A stretch of DNA of 64,000 nucleotides from an archaeon (GCA_018696395.1 JABHQR010000020.1:1-64000); one strand, 5' to 3'; shown: positions 1 through 8,876, numbered from the stretch's first letter. Program-made: numbers and translations. Notes: generated by a model from the letters alone, not told the origin.

Positions 1-315
1 CTGAGCAGGTTCTTCAACTGGAGCTTCTTCTACAGGTTGTTCTTCCTGAGCAGGTTCTTCAACTGGAGCTTCTTCTGCAGGTTCTTCTGCAGGTTCTTCT
101 GCTGCCATGATTTCACTACCTTTCTGTAAAAGAACTACATCAGCTGCTTGCCTACCTTTATCACCATTTACTGCTTCAAAAGATACTTTATCATTATCCC
201 TTAAGAATGTTCCTTGTTTAATAGCTGTGAAATGTACAAAATATTCTTCACCATCTTCACCATTAACAAAACCATAACCTTTCTTTCGGTTAAACCATTT
301 AACTGTTCCTTCCAT
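1..315 (-). CDS. Cold-shock domain protein, acidic tail, cut by window start
   Basis: The first ~65 residues are a cold-shock (OB-fold) nucleic-acid-binding domain: it opens MEGTVKWFNRKKGYGFVNG, carrying the RNP1-type motif KGYGFV, followed by the RNP2-type stretch YFVHFTAI. Such proteins act as RNA chaperones in the cytoplasm. After it comes a Glu/Pro/Ala-rich tail (EEPAEEPAEEAPVEEPAQ...) that runs off the window, so the C-terminus is missing. The ATG at 315 is preceded by a GGAGG ribosome binding site. The tail DNA contains a 31-bp direct repeat (1-31 and 46-76) and resembles the tail of the FKBP gene at 13178. Cold-shock domains are patchy in archaea, so transfer from bacteria at some time is possible. 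Confidence 0.9.
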   Translation of the reverse strand, partial: MEGTVKWFNRKKGYGFVNGEDGEEYFVHFTAIKQGTFLRDNDKVSFEAVNGDKGRQAADVVLLQKGSEIMAAEEPAEEPAEEAPVEEPAQEEQPVEEAPVEEPAQ

Positions 316-397
316 TTTTACTTAATTTCCTCCAAATCGTGGATGAATCAGTAACAATTTCATTACCCACCCACTTAACTTAATGAAAGCACAATTA

Positions 398-406
398 TTT
401 TATAAA
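398..406 (-). promoter_or_regulatory. TATA box of the cold-shock gene
   Basis: Read on the minus strand this is TTTATAAAA, a strong archaeal TATA box. Transcription would start near 375, giving a leader of about 60 nt that contains the GGAGG site. Confidence 0.55.
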
Positions 407-448
407 GGTTTAGGTGGAAATTTGTTTATTAAAAAAATCATTGAAAAA

Positions 449-1645
449 TCAATCTAATAAATGTTCTTCCTCAACCCTTGAAATGAATATCATCCCTAAA
501 ATAGAGCTTCCAATGATTATGAAAGTAAATGTTAATGACCAATCCACTAAAATCCCAACAATAGGGTAAATTACACCAATGGTAAACTTTTTCAACATTG
601 AAATGAAAGAGATTACTGTTGAACGATTATGTGATTCAATATACTTGTTTATGTAACTGTCAAATAGAGTACTTCTAGTAAGTCCAAAACCAGTAATTAA
701 CATTAATAATAATACAGCTAAGTAAATATTTTGGTTGGTAGCAAGTACTAAATATGCTAACCCAGGTATTACTGCACTCCACAATAAATAATTCTTTTTA
801 CTTTTGAAAAGTTTTTCCATCCAAGGAACACTATTAAGGAAAATTACTTGAATTCCCGCTATCGCAGCATGTACAAACCCGAAATAGATTATTGCTACAC
901 CTAATTGTTCTAGTAGTAACTGATAAGTCCAAATTACCATGAACACTAAAGCAAAATTAGAAATCATATCAAATGATAAAATTTGTAAAATTTTATTATT
1001 TCTAAAATGTTTAACCCCACTAGAAAATATTTGTAAATACCTTTTAGATTCTTTACTTTTCTTTGTCCTAGGTTCAGTTAAGAATAATGAGATTATTAAT
1101 GCTATTATCATTGGAAAAGCCATAAATAACATTGTAGCTCTCAGTCCAAGATAAGTTGCAATCAAACTTCCGATAGGACCACTGATCATTATTGCTGCAA
1201 CATTAAAGCTTTTGAACCGAGCAAATATTTTCTTAGACAAATGTTCTGACTTGTACTTTTTCAAACTGTCATAAACCATTGCTTGATCTGCACCAGACAT
1301 TAAAGCATTAGCTATTGCCCACAAAAATTCTGCAATAACAAAAATGTAAAAGTTAGGATAAGAGGCATAAACTAAAATTCCAGCAATATTGAAAAATATT
1401 GCTAAAGCAATAGAATGTTTTCTACCAAAATAATCTGCAATAACGCCAGTAGGCACTTCCATTGCAAATGCTGAAAATACAAATACAGATTGTAAGATCA
1501 TTATCTGGGTGAAATTAATTCCACCCCAATCAATAAAGAAAGGTATTAACACTGCTGAAAAGAAATGTAAGCTTTGGAAAAACTTCAAAAAGTACATTAA
1601 GGAGATGTTACGTTTGTAAAGGTTCAATGTTGAAGAGTTTGACAT
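449..1645 (-). CDS. MFS family transporter
   Basis: A 398-residue, strongly hydrophobic protein with about twelve predicted membrane segments, the usual size of major facilitator transporters. The loop after TM2 carries the MFS signature (GVIADYFGRKHSI, residues ~67-79), and a charged central loop (RTKKSKESKRY) separates the two six-helix halves. The substrate cannot be read from the sequence; drug or metabolite efflux is typical of this branch. It is a monocistronic minus-strand gene with the double Lrp-type regulator gene next upstream, also on the minus strand, so that regulator may control it, but this is only positional. Confidence 0.85.
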   Translation of the reverse strand: MSNSSTLNLYKRNISLMYFLKFFQSLHFFSAVLIPFFIDWGGINFTQIMILQSVFVFSAFAMEVPTGVIADYFGRKHSIALAIFFNIAGILVYASYPNFYIFVIAEFLWAIANALMSGADQAMVYDSLKKYKSEHLSKKIFARFKSFNVAAIMISGPIGSLIATYLGLRATMLFMAFPMIIALIISLFLTEPRTKKSKESKRYLQIFSSGVKHFRNNKILQILSFDMISNFALVFMVIWTYQLLLEQLGVAIIYFGFVHAAIAGIQVIFLNSVPWMEKLFKSKKNYLLWSAVIPGLAYLVLATNQNIYLAVLLLMLITGFGLTRSTLFDSYINKYIESHNRSTVISFISMLKKFTIGVIYPIVGILVDWSLTFTFIIIGSSILGMIFISRVEEEHLLD

Positions 1646-1710
1646 TTAGTGAGGTATTATTTTATGATATTTAAAGGTTATTTGTATCTATGAAAACAAA
1701 ACAGTTATAA

Positions 1711-2745
1711 TCACATCAATAAAACTTCAGGAAATGAATTAAAGTAATGTTCATAATAAATGACCCAAGTTTCATAATTCCTGATATCTTGATTAAATTG
1801 GATTTTTAATTGACTGACAATATTATGAAAAACTATTTGGTCTTTGACAACCAGATAAGTCCTAAAGTCCCAATCTCCAATTAATCTTTTCACAGCGATA
1901 AAATTATGATCATTCTTACAATATGAAAATAATTTCATTTCTTGTTTCTTAGTTATGCAAGAAGTGTTAAAATTAAAAACATAACCATGATAATTGAAAG
2001 CAGAAAAATTGATCTGAGTTGTAAAACCTTCGATTATACCTTTCTCTACTAATTTCTTAATCCTAATTCTAATTGCATCTGAACTTAATTTGATCTTTTG
2101 AGATAAATCGTAAGAAGATATTCTTGCATCCTCAGATAATTTTTGTATTATTTTTAGATCAATTTGATCATAAGATGGTTTAATTAAAATTTTTGGACTA
2201 GAATTTGAGTGAGGTTTAACTTCCAGCATTTTAATCTCAGGTAAAGAATGATGTTCAATGGCATCAATTTCTGCTTCAGTATCTTTCCTGATAATAATTG
2301 ATTTAAATGGCTCAAGTAATCTTTGCAATAAATTGTCAAATTCCTTAAGACTCTTTGCTAAGACAATTACTTCTAAATCCCAATGACCACTATATTCTAA
2401 GATTCTTAATACTGATTTATCTTCTTTCAAAAAATCGATAAAATTTTTTTGTTTACCTTTATCAGACTCATCAAGAATTATTAAAATATGAAACCTTTGG
2501 TAACCTAATTTTTCATAATCAATAAGGGGATGGTTTCTTAAAATGATATTATTCTTCAAAAAACGATTATAACGATAAAGTACAGTTTCTTTTGATAAAC
2601 CAATCTTTTTAGCCAATGTTGAAAAAGGCATTCTAGAATCATTAAGTAGATAAAATAATATTTTTTTATCTTTAACATCTAATTTAAAATTGTTTTTTTG
2701 TAAAGGATTGAATGAACCTAATTTTTCATACATAAAATTAATCAA
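1711..2745 (-). CDS. Lrp/AsnC-type regulator with two fused units
   Basis: The 344-residue protein holds two Lrp/AsnC-like units in tandem. Unit 1 has a winged-helix DNA-binding domain (residues ~22-75: KDKKILFYLLNDSR, then TLAKKIGLSKETV) followed by a RAM-like ligand-binding fold. Unit 2 repeats this from ~192 (DQIDLKIIQKLSEDARIS, then LSQKIKLSSDAIRIRI). Ordinary Lrp proteins are ~150 residues with one unit, so this is a fused double. Such proteins usually sense amino acids and act as local or global transcription regulators. Neighbours are an MFS transporter and, divergently, three membrane-anchored paralogues. Confidence 0.8.
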   Translation of the reverse strand: MINFMYEKLGSFNPLQKNNFKLDVKDKKILFYLLNDSRMPFSTLAKKIGLSKETVLYRYNRFLKNNIILRNHPLIDYEKLGYQRFHILIILDESDKGKQKNFIDFLKEDKSVLRILEYSGHWDLEVIVLAKSLKEFDNLLQRLLEPFKSIIIRKDTEAEIDAIEHHSLPEIKMLEVKPHSNSSPKILIKPSYDQIDLKIIQKLSEDARISSYDLSQKIKLSSDAIRIRIKKLVEKGIIEGFTTQINFSAFNYHGYVFNFNTSCITKKQEMKLFSYCKNDHNFIAVKRLIGDWDFRTYLVVKDQIVFHNIVSQLKIQFNQDIRNYETWVIYYEHYFNSFPEVLLM

Positions 2746-2852
2746 TTGATTGAATATTTAAATAATTTTCTGTTTTGAGTTAAATTCAACCCGGTGATTT
2801 TATGATAACAATCACCTTAATTCTTAGTTAAAAATTCGTGGAGGCGAAAAAA

Positions 2853-3419
2853 ATGAAACTTACTGATATATTAAACTCCAAAGGACTAGCGATGAATATG
2901 TTAAAATCCTATGCAGCAATAGGAATTATGGTAGGATTAACAATTGGAACTTACCAATGCTGTAAACACCCATTAGAAAATCAGAATTATGCTGTCCCAG
3001 AAAATTATTCATATAATCATTACCCTGTTAACCAAGTATTTAGAGATCATGATGGATATCGAATAATTTTTGATGATGAGAATGGAAGAGTACAAGAAAT
3101 TGAATTTCAAGATAACAACCATATTACATATCACCATTGGGGTTACATTTACCCAAATGTACCTGAAGATAATCATTTTTCTGACCTAAGTAACCTTGAG
3201 GGTTATATCAAGATATTTCATGATTTGGAGATTGAAGAAGAAGGATATGCTGATGCAATTATTTACAAATTACCTCAAAGTGTTTTAGATGGGGTACAAA
3301 GAGATTACAATTATGTTGAAATTCACCTCCCCTTAGATCAAGAACTTAATCCAGGATTAGAAAGGTGGGGCCATCACCCACAACACATGATTGAAGGTAC
3401 TATGAAAGAGGTGAAATAA
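2853..3419 (+). CDS. Membrane-anchored hypothetical protein, paralogue 1 of 3
   Basis: Start chosen at the ATG at 2853 because GGAGG lies at 2840-2844; a longer reading frame from GTG 2838 would begin inside that ribosome binding site. The 188-residue product has one N-terminal hydrophobic segment (SYAAIGIMVGLTIGTY) followed by CC and then a soluble, acidic domain, probably outside the membrane. Shared with its two downstream neighbours are a VFRDHDGYR motif, YPNV, a K/H-DLE..E.GYA stretch and a VEIHLPL..EL.PG.E.WG motif near the end. I do not recognise the family. It is the first gene of a three-gene operon made by tandem duplication. Confidence 0.65.
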   Translation: MKLTDILNSKGLAMNMLKSYAAIGIMVGLTIGTYQCCKHPLENQNYAVPENYSYNHYPVNQVFRDHDGYRIIFDDENGRVQEIEFQDNNHITYHHWGYIYPNVPEDNHFSDLSNLEGYIKIFHDLEIEEEGYADAIIYKLPQSVLDGVQRDYNYVEIHLPLDQELNPGLERWGHHPQHMIEGTMKEVK

Positions 3420-3420
3420 G

Positions 3421-4023
3421 ATGGATGAAAGAGAACAAGTAGGACATATGTTAGCTTTTTTAGTAATGATTGGAGGAGTTGGCATGGCAGTAGCTGTTAG
3501 TTACGATATGCATCAAAGAGACAAATTGTTGAAAGATCAGATTACACCAACAGAATATCGTGTTGAAAGACATCCTGTTACTGCTGTGTTTGACAATTAT
3601 GGGAGTTGGACAATACCAATTGGGGATTATCAACAAAAAACAAAAGATGTTTTTGGGTTTGAAGTAAAATATGTTGATGGTGAGAAAAAAGTTTACGATG
3701 ATTGGGATCAACAATGTAAAGGTTTTGTTGGTTATGGTCAACATAATCCCTGTGGTCCAATGTATCCAGACTTAACACTTGATAATTTCTTAGCACTTGA
3801 TGATCCAACAACTGAACACGTAAGAGTGTTCAAGGATTTAGGTTATGAGGAACAAGGTTATGCTAATGTTATCTGGTATAAAGTAAAACAGTTAGAAGAA
3901 GAATTGAGTTATGTTGAAGTTCATTTACCAGTTGATGAAGAAATGAAGGAAGGAATTCAACCTTTATTTTCTATTGACACAAATGAAATCCCAAGAGATA
4001 AATGGGGAAGAATGAGATTCTAA
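3421..4023 (+). CDS. Membrane-anchored hypothetical protein, paralogue 2 of 3
   Basis: A 200-residue product starting one base after the previous stop, with GAGGTGA just upstream as ribosome binding site. An N-terminal membrane segment (MLAFLVMIGGVGMAVAVSY) precedes a soluble domain. It is the most divergent of the three paralogues: the VFRDHDGYR motif is replaced by AVFDNYGSW and a Cys-containing insert (DQQCKGF...NPCGPMYP) is present, but VFKDLGYEEQGYANV and SYVEVHLPVDEEM are retained. The function is unknown. The tight spacing implies co-transcription with the genes on both sides. Confidence 0.65.
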   Translation: MDEREQVGHMLAFLVMIGGVGMAVAVSYDMHQRDKLLKDQITPTEYRVERHPVTAVFDNYGSWTIPIGDYQQKTKDVFGFEVKYVDGEKKVYDDWDQQCKGFVGYGQHNPCGPMYPDLTLDNFLALDDPTTEHVRVFKDLGYEEQGYANVIWYKVKQLEEELSYVEVHLPVDEEMKEGIQPLFSIDTNEIPRDKWGRMRF

Positions 4024-4041
4024 AAAGAAGGTGAAATAAAA

Positions 4042-4632
4042 ATGAAACCAGAATTAGAGAGATTAGCAGATACGAGTATTGTTTCATTAGCCCAGTTAGG
4101 AGTTGCAGCATCTTTTGTTGCATTCATGTATTTTGGAGATAGATTGTTACATGAAAGAGATTATGTTGATGCAGCAGTATCTCAACAATGTAATTTGATT
4201 GAACCAAATTCTTATGTATTTGATAAAACTTCAATTGACCAAGTGTTTAGGGACCATGATGGATATCGAGTTATTTTAAGAACAGAAAATAATTCTGTGA
4301 TTGAACATAAATTTTACCCAACTCATATTTGCCCATACATAGAAAATGTTTATCCAGATGTGTTAGAGAGATATGAATTTACAGTAATGGACAATTCACA
4401 GAGAACAAATTTCAGAATTGTTAAGGATCTTGAAGAAAATGAACAACCATACATGTTATCTATTGCCTACAATGTAACTGTTGATTATACCAGAGATGAT
4501 AAAGATAAATCTAAAGATTACAATTGTTTGTATAGAGAAGTCCATATGCCATTAAGTCAAGGTCTAGAGCCAGGAAATGAGGAGTGGGGAGGAAAATACA
4601 AAAAGTATGACAACATAAAAGAGATTGATTAA
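4042..4632 (+). CDS. Membrane-anchored hypothetical protein, paralogue 3 of 3
   Basis: A 196-residue product with ribosome binding site AAGGTGA. After a membrane segment (LAQLGVAASFVAFMYFG) the soluble domain carries IDQVFRDHDGYRVI, nearly the same as paralogue 1, then YPDV, IVKDLEENEQPYML and REVHMPLSQGLEPGNEEWG. This confirms descent from a common gene. No catalytic motif or known domain is visible. The operon ends here; a T-rich stretch follows. Confidence 0.65.
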   Translation: MKPELERLADTSIVSLAQLGVAASFVAFMYFGDRLLHERDYVDAAVSQQCNLIEPNSYVFDKTSIDQVFRDHDGYRVILRTENNSVIEHKFYPTHICPYIENVYPDVLERYEFTVMDNSQRTNFRIVKDLEENEQPYMLSIAYNVTVDYTRDDKDKSKDYNCLYREVHMPLSQGLEPGNEEWGGKYKKYDNIKEID

Positions 4633-4633
4633 T

Positions 4634-4664
4634 TAAAAATTATTTTTATTGTTTTTTTTCAATT
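4634..4664 (+). terminator. T-rich terminator after the triplicated genes
   Basis: Directly after the stop codon the plus strand has successive T runs, including eight T, typical of archaeal intrinsic termination. The remaining stretch to 4884 is AT-rich, with TATA-like sequences near 4669 and 4832; I see no gene in it. Confidence 0.4.
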
Positions 4665-4884
4665 AAATTTATAAAATAGCTTTAAAATATTGTTCTTAGA
4701 TGGATTCAGTTAGAAAAGCTGGAAGTTGAATTTCTATTTATTTCTAAATTAGCGAGAGCTGTTAATTAAAATTTTATTTTTGTGTTAAATAAGTTAAGTG
4801 GTGTGTTTTGAAGTTTAAGATTAAAAAAAGTGTTTTAAAAAAATAAAGATAAATAATGAATGAAAATACCAATAGGTGAAAAAA

Positions 4885-5841
4885 ATGTATGTTAAAGATT
4901 TCAAATGGGAAAAAGATATTACTGTAAAAAAATTAGTTGATAATATGGGACAGTTAGGTTACCAAAGTGTCCAACTAGCAAAAGCTAGCGAAGTAATCAT
5001 TAAGATGAAGAAAAATTCTGCGAAAACTTATCTTACTTTTACTTCAAACATGGTTTCTTGTGGATTAAGAGGATTTTTCGCTCAATTAGTTAAACTAAAA
5101 GTAGCAGATGTTTTAGTAACTACAGTAGGAGGGATTGAAGAAGACATCATGAAATCTTTAGGAGAAAAATTTTCAATTGGAAATTTCTCTGCTGACGATG
5201 TAGAACTTCATGAAAGAGGAATTAACCGAGTAGGAAATGTTTTCATTAAAAATGAAAGTTATATGAAACTAGAAGATTGGATGAACCCAGTATTAACTAA
5301 ACTTTACCAGAAACAAAAACGTTGGACACCTTCAAAATTATTTAAAGAAATTGGCCTTTTACTAGAGGATGATTCAAGTATTTTGTATCAAGCAGCAAAA
5401 AATGACGTACCTATATTTTGCCCAGCTATTACTGATGGGTCTTTTGGATTTCATCTTTACCTTTTCCAACAAAAACACAAAGATTTTATTGTGGATGTAG
5501 TGGCAGACTTTGGAAACATTTTGTTCACAAGCAATCATGATGAAAAGAAAGCAGTAATTTCATTAGGGGGTAGCATAAGTAAACATCACGCCATTCTTTC
5601 TACATTACTTAATGGTGGAGCTAGTTACGCTGTTTATATGACTACTGCCCACAAAACAAGTGGAAGTATGAGTGGAGCAACTACCAACGAAGCTAAATCA
5701 TGGGGTAAAGTTAAAGACGAAAGTGATGTTGCAACTGTTCATGGTGATGTTACAATCACATTTCCACTTGCCATGATTAAAGCTTTAGAAGTTTTTGAAG
5801 AGGAAGGGCTTCTACCTTTTGGAGGAGATAACAATGAATAA
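4885..5841 (+). CDS. dys: Deoxyhypusine synthase
   Basis: This enzyme transfers an aminobutyl group to one lysine of translation factor aIF5A, the first step of hypusine formation. The 318-residue length and motifs fit the family: TFTSNMVSCGLRG (residues ~51-63), a lysine-rich NAD-binding region with GGSISKHHA (228-236), and the active-site block ending EAKSWGKV, where Lys275 aligns with the covalent-intermediate lysine of known synthases. The ATG at 4885 is chosen because AGGTGA lies 7-10 bases upstream; the GTG at 4876 is part of that site. It overlaps the next gene by 8 bp, so enzyme and polyamine supply are probably co-translated. Confidence 0.92.
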   Translation: MYVKDFKWEKDITVKKLVDNMGQLGYQSVQLAKASEVIIKMKKNSAKTYLTFTSNMVSCGLRGFFAQLVKLKVADVLVTTVGGIEEDIMKSLGEKFSIGNFSADDVELHERGINRVGNVFIKNESYMKLEDWMNPVLTKLYQKQKRWTPSKLFKEIGLLLEDDSSILYQAAKNDVPIFCPAITDGSFGFHLYLFQQKHKDFIVDVVADFGNILFTSNHDEKKAVISLGGSISKHHAILSTLLNGGASYAVYMTTAHKTSGSMSGATTNEAKSWGKVKDESDVATVHGDVTITFPLAMIKALEVFEEEGLLPFGGDNNE

Positions 5842-6886
5842 GAACTCTGCTTACTTTGAAATATCTAAATCAAAAGTTTTGTCTCAGTTTGACATTGTTG
5901 CAAAACATTGTGATATTGTATCTTACAGTTCTAAGACAAACCCGTTAGTTACTGGGATTTTAGAAAAGAACAAAGATTGCATGTTTAGTATACATTTAGA
6001 AAACGAACTAGTTAACATAAAAGATAAATCTAAAGTTTTGTTTTTAGCTCAGGCTTGGAATGAAAATGAAATTTTAGAACTTTTGAAATTAGGGGTAAAT
6101 AAATTTGCAGTAGATAACATGCACGACCTTACAATTTTGGAGGATCTCCTTTCAAAAAAATTAGAAATAAGAATAGAGACGTTATTCTTACGTCTAAAAT
6201 TAAAAGAACGAACAATTAGGACAGAAAAATATTTTGTGTTTGGAATCTCTTCAGAAAATATTGATTTGAAAATAAAAAAATTGAGAAATAATTTGCAAAT
6301 TGTAAAATTGGGACTTCATTTCCATAGAAAAACACAAAACATGGCCGAATGGAATTATGGTTTTGAACTTGCAGAATTATTTGATGACGAATTCTTTAAT
6401 TGTATTGATTTCGTGAATATGGGAGGTGGTTTACCTGCAGCTTATGCTAATACCAACATACGATTATTGAAAGGAATCTTTACTAAAATTGATCAGTTTA
6501 GAGAATGGCTCTCTAAGAATAATATTAAATTGATAATTGAACCAGGTAGATTTATTGCAGCACCTGCCGGAAAATTGATTACCAAAGTAATTGCTATTGA
6601 TTCAGGCAATATTACAGTAAACGCTTCAGTATACAACACAGATATGGACGCTTTGATTGTTCCAGTAAAACTTTTAGTTGAGAATGAATTATCTAAAAAT
6701 ACAGAAGAGAGTAAACAATATGTTATCAAAGGGATCACACCTTGTAGTTTAGACTTGTTTCGTTATCGAGTTTACCTAAAAGAAGTTAAGATTGGAGATG
6801 AACTTGTATTTTTGAATGCAGGAGCGTATAATTTTTCTTCTAATTTTTGTAACTTAAATGTACCAGGGGTGAAAGTAGTAGAATGA
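5834..6886 (+). CDS. PLP-dependent fold-III decarboxylase (arginine/ornithine type)
   Basis: A 350-residue member of the alanine-racemase-fold decarboxylases (ODC/ADC/DAPDC/carboxynorspermidine group). Visible are the PLP lysine (YSSKTNPL, Lys34), a substrate-side HFHRK block, the phosphate-binding VNMGGGLP loop, IEPGRFI, and the C-terminal active-site Cys region GITPCSLD. Start ATG 5834 has GGAGG just upstream and overlaps the synthase gene. The exact substrate cannot be read; the agmatinase-family gene next door makes arginine decarboxylation to agmatine the best guess, with ornithine as alternative. Many archaea use a pyruvoyl arginine decarboxylase instead, so this may be a replacement. 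Confidence 0.78.
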   Translation: MNKNSAYFEISKSKVLSQFDIVAKHCDIVSYSSKTNPLVTGILEKNKDCMFSIHLENELVNIKDKSKVLFLAQAWNENEILELLKLGVNKFAVDNMHDLTILEDLLSKKLEIRIETLFLRLKLKERTIRTEKYFVFGISSENIDLKIKKLRNNLQIVKLGLHFHRKTQNMAEWNYGFELAELFDDEFFNCIDFVNMGGGLPAAYANTNIRLLKGIFTKIDQFREWLSKNNIKLIIEPGRFIAAPAGKLITKVIAIDSGNITVNASVYNTDMDALIVPVKLLVENELSKNTEESKQYVIKGITPCSLDLFRYRVYLKEVKIGDELVFLNAGAYNFSSNFCNLNVPGVKVVE

Positions 6887-7761
6887 AATGGATGAATTTA
6901 CCGGAAGAATATTCTAATTTGGAAAAATCTAAATTTGTAATTTTACCGATATCTTATGAGAAAGACTTAACATTTGGTGTTGGAACTTCAAAAGGTGCCA
7001 TGGAAATTGTTAAATCTTCAGAACATTTAGAGTATTATGACGAAGAGTTTGATTGTGAAGTTTTTGAACAAGGGATATATTTAGAAAATGAAATGAAACT
7101 TAATTCTGAAAGTCCAGAATCAATGGTTACAAAAATTAAAGAAAAAGTTGAATCAATAGAGGGAGATAAATTTCTGATTAGTTTAGGTGGAGACCATTCA
7201 GTAACAATTGGATTAGTTAAAGGTTTGGAAAAACAAAATGAAAAATTTGCAGTTTTACAAATTGATGCTCACTCTGATTTTAGAGATTCTTGGAATGGTA
7301 GCAGATTAAACCACGCTTGTGTTATGAAAAGATTGGTTGAATCTCATGAGATTGTACAAGTTGGAATTAGAAGTCAGGATAAAGATGAGAAAGAAGTAAT
7401 TGCTAATAATAAATCAATTAAAACTATTTATGCTTGGGAGCATTCAATAAATAAAGTCAAAAAAACACTCTTAAATTTGAAATCTGATAAATTGTATATT
7501 ACAATTGATGTAGATGGATTTGATCCAAGCATGATTTCTTGTACTGGAACCCCTGAACCAGGGGGGTTGTTCTGGCAACAAATAATTGAAATTTTAAAAC
7601 TTTGTTTTGAAATGAAGACAGTTATTGGAACAGACATAGTAGAATTTGCACCAGAATATGTTATTGATGGTAAAAAACAGATTAGTAGTAGAGCAAGAAG
7701 TGAAGCTTACAGTTTAGCAAAATTAGTAAGCAAGATAATTTGTTTGAAAGTGAAAAATTAA
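6883..7761 (+). CDS. speB: Agmatinase/arginase-family ureohydrolase
   Basis: A 292-residue binuclear manganese hydrolase. Metal ligands are visible in order: GGDHS (residues ~103-107), DAHSD (~126-130) and DVDGFDP (~208-214). The family removes urea from agmatine or arginine. The start codon overlaps the previous stop (ATGA), completing a three-gene operon with deoxyhypusine synthase and the PLP decarboxylase. The context suggests either putrescine formation from agmatine or hydrolysis of an agmatine-derived adduct on aIF5A, as proposed for haloarchaea. I see no spermidine synthase in the window. Confidence 0.85.
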   Translation: MKWMNLPEEYSNLEKSKFVILPISYEKDLTFGVGTSKGAMEIVKSSEHLEYYDEEFDCEVFEQGIYLENEMKLNSESPESMVTKIKEKVESIEGDKFLISLGGDHSVTIGLVKGLEKQNEKFAVLQIDAHSDFRDSWNGSRLNHACVMKRLVESHEIVQVGIRSQDKDEKEVIANNKSIKTIYAWEHSINKVKKTLLNLKSDKLYITIDVDGFDPSMISCTGTPEPGGLFWQQIIEILKLCFEMKTVIGTDIVEFAPEYVIDGKKQISSRARSEAYSLAKLVSKIICLKVKN

Positions 7762-7762
7762 A

Positions 7763-7790
7763 GAAAAGATAAATTAATTATTTTTTTACT
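7763..7790. terminator. AT-rich convergent terminator
   Basis: The short gap between two convergent genes is a run of A- and T-rich sequence with seven consecutive T, able to serve as terminator for the plus-strand operon. Confidence 0.35.
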
Positions 7791-8750
7791 TTAAACTTTA
7801 GGTTCAATCGTTACACCAAAAGCATCCAAGAAATCTTTTCTTTTTTCTGCTTGTTCTTGTTCATACTTTCTTTTCAATCCAGCCATCCCATTCTTGAACG
7901 CACCAGTTGCATTGTAAACACTACGTACTGCAAAGATTATTTGTTCTTGTGTTAGTTCTGGAGTTAGGTCCAATTCAACACCAAAAGTAAAATTTGCTTT
8001 GTAAAAATCAGATTTATATTTCCTTCTATTATCTTCATTTGGATCATCGGCAGATGGATTAAACAACTCAACTTCATAATGGCCCATTAAATCTACAATC
8101 ATTTCTTCATAAAGTTTAGGATTAATATCTGTATAAATAACCCTATCTTCTTTTTCTTGTTGACTAGAATATAAGTCATCATAATACGCTCCATCGTATA
8201 AACATAAATTTACAAATCCATCTTTATTTGTGTAAACTATTCTTAACTTTCTTTCTAACCGGACTGTATCATCATTAGTATCTTCATAAGAATCAATTAG
8301 TAACCCAAAAATTTCAGGAATTGTTTCATCTGAAAAAGTTTCATGCAATTTAGGTTTTCTTGGTTTTGCTAACCTTCCATCATCAGATTCTTTATCATCT
8401 TCAGAAGGAAATTGTTGCTTCCATTCAGCTAATTCTGTTCGGTAAGTTCTTTGCATACCTCTATTTTCTGCATTTTTTTTGGCATTCTCATTAATTTTAA
8501 TATCATAATTTTGACTATCTTCCAAAGATACCCTCTCTTCTAGACATTCTTTAGAAAACTTTTTTGATAATACAGCATTACAATTAATTTCTAAATTGTT
8601 TCCAATTTTGTATTCTACTCCTCCTTCTTCAAAAGTAAAAATACTCCTTTCCCTTATTGAGGACCAAACTTTCTCTGTAACATTACCCAACTCTGCTTTT
8701 TGCAAAGCTTCTCTTACAAAAGAGTTCCTTAAATAATTGTCATCAGTCAT
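7791..8750 (-). CDS. Hypothetical protein, soluble, 319 residues
   Basis: I do not recognise this protein. It is soluble and charged, with no signal peptide or membrane segment. A central low-complexity Lys/Asp/Glu region (EDDKESDDGRLAKPRKPK) separates an N-terminal part from a C-terminal domain with repeated acidic patches (DTNDDTVRLER, NPSADDPNEDN) and a Lys/Arg/Glu helix near the end (KRKYEQEQAEKRKDF). Composition and codon use look like the surrounding chromosome. It is monocistronic and convergent with the hypusine operon. Confidence 0.6.
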   Translation of the reverse strand: MTDDNYLRNSFVREALQKAELGNVTEKVWSSIRERSIFTFEEGGVEYKIGNNLEINCNAVLSKKFSKECLEERVSLEDSQNYDIKINENAKKNAENRGMQRTYRTELAEWKQQFPSEDDKESDDGRLAKPRKPKLHETFSDETIPEIFGLLIDSYEDTNDDTVRLERKLRIVYTNKDGFVNLCLYDGAYYDDLYSSQQEKEDRVIYTDINPKLYEEMIVDLMGHYEVELFNPSADDPNEDNRRKYKSDFYKANFTFGVELDLTPELTQEQIIFAVRSVYNATGAFKNGMAGLKRKYEQEQAEKRKDFLDAFGVTIEPKV

Positions 8751-8867
8751 TTTAGAAATAGTTAAGAGAATTTACTTAAAAGAAATGTTGTAAAAGAAAA
8801 TATAGTATGCAGAGAATAATCAGTTTATACTAAAAACCAACCAACACCACACTTAACCATCAGAAAA

Positions 8868-8876
8868 TTTATAAAG
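8868..8876 (+). promoter_or_regulatory. TATA box for the 8949 gene
   Basis: TTTATAAAG about 70 bp before the start; expected transcription start near 8900, with an AGAGGTAG ribosome binding site in the leader. Confidence 0.5.

Noticed and set aside
939-1154. Plus-strand open frame inside the MFS gene (and many similar frames elsewhere)
   Set aside because: Antisense shadow of a well-supported gene, with no start signals or family resemblance.
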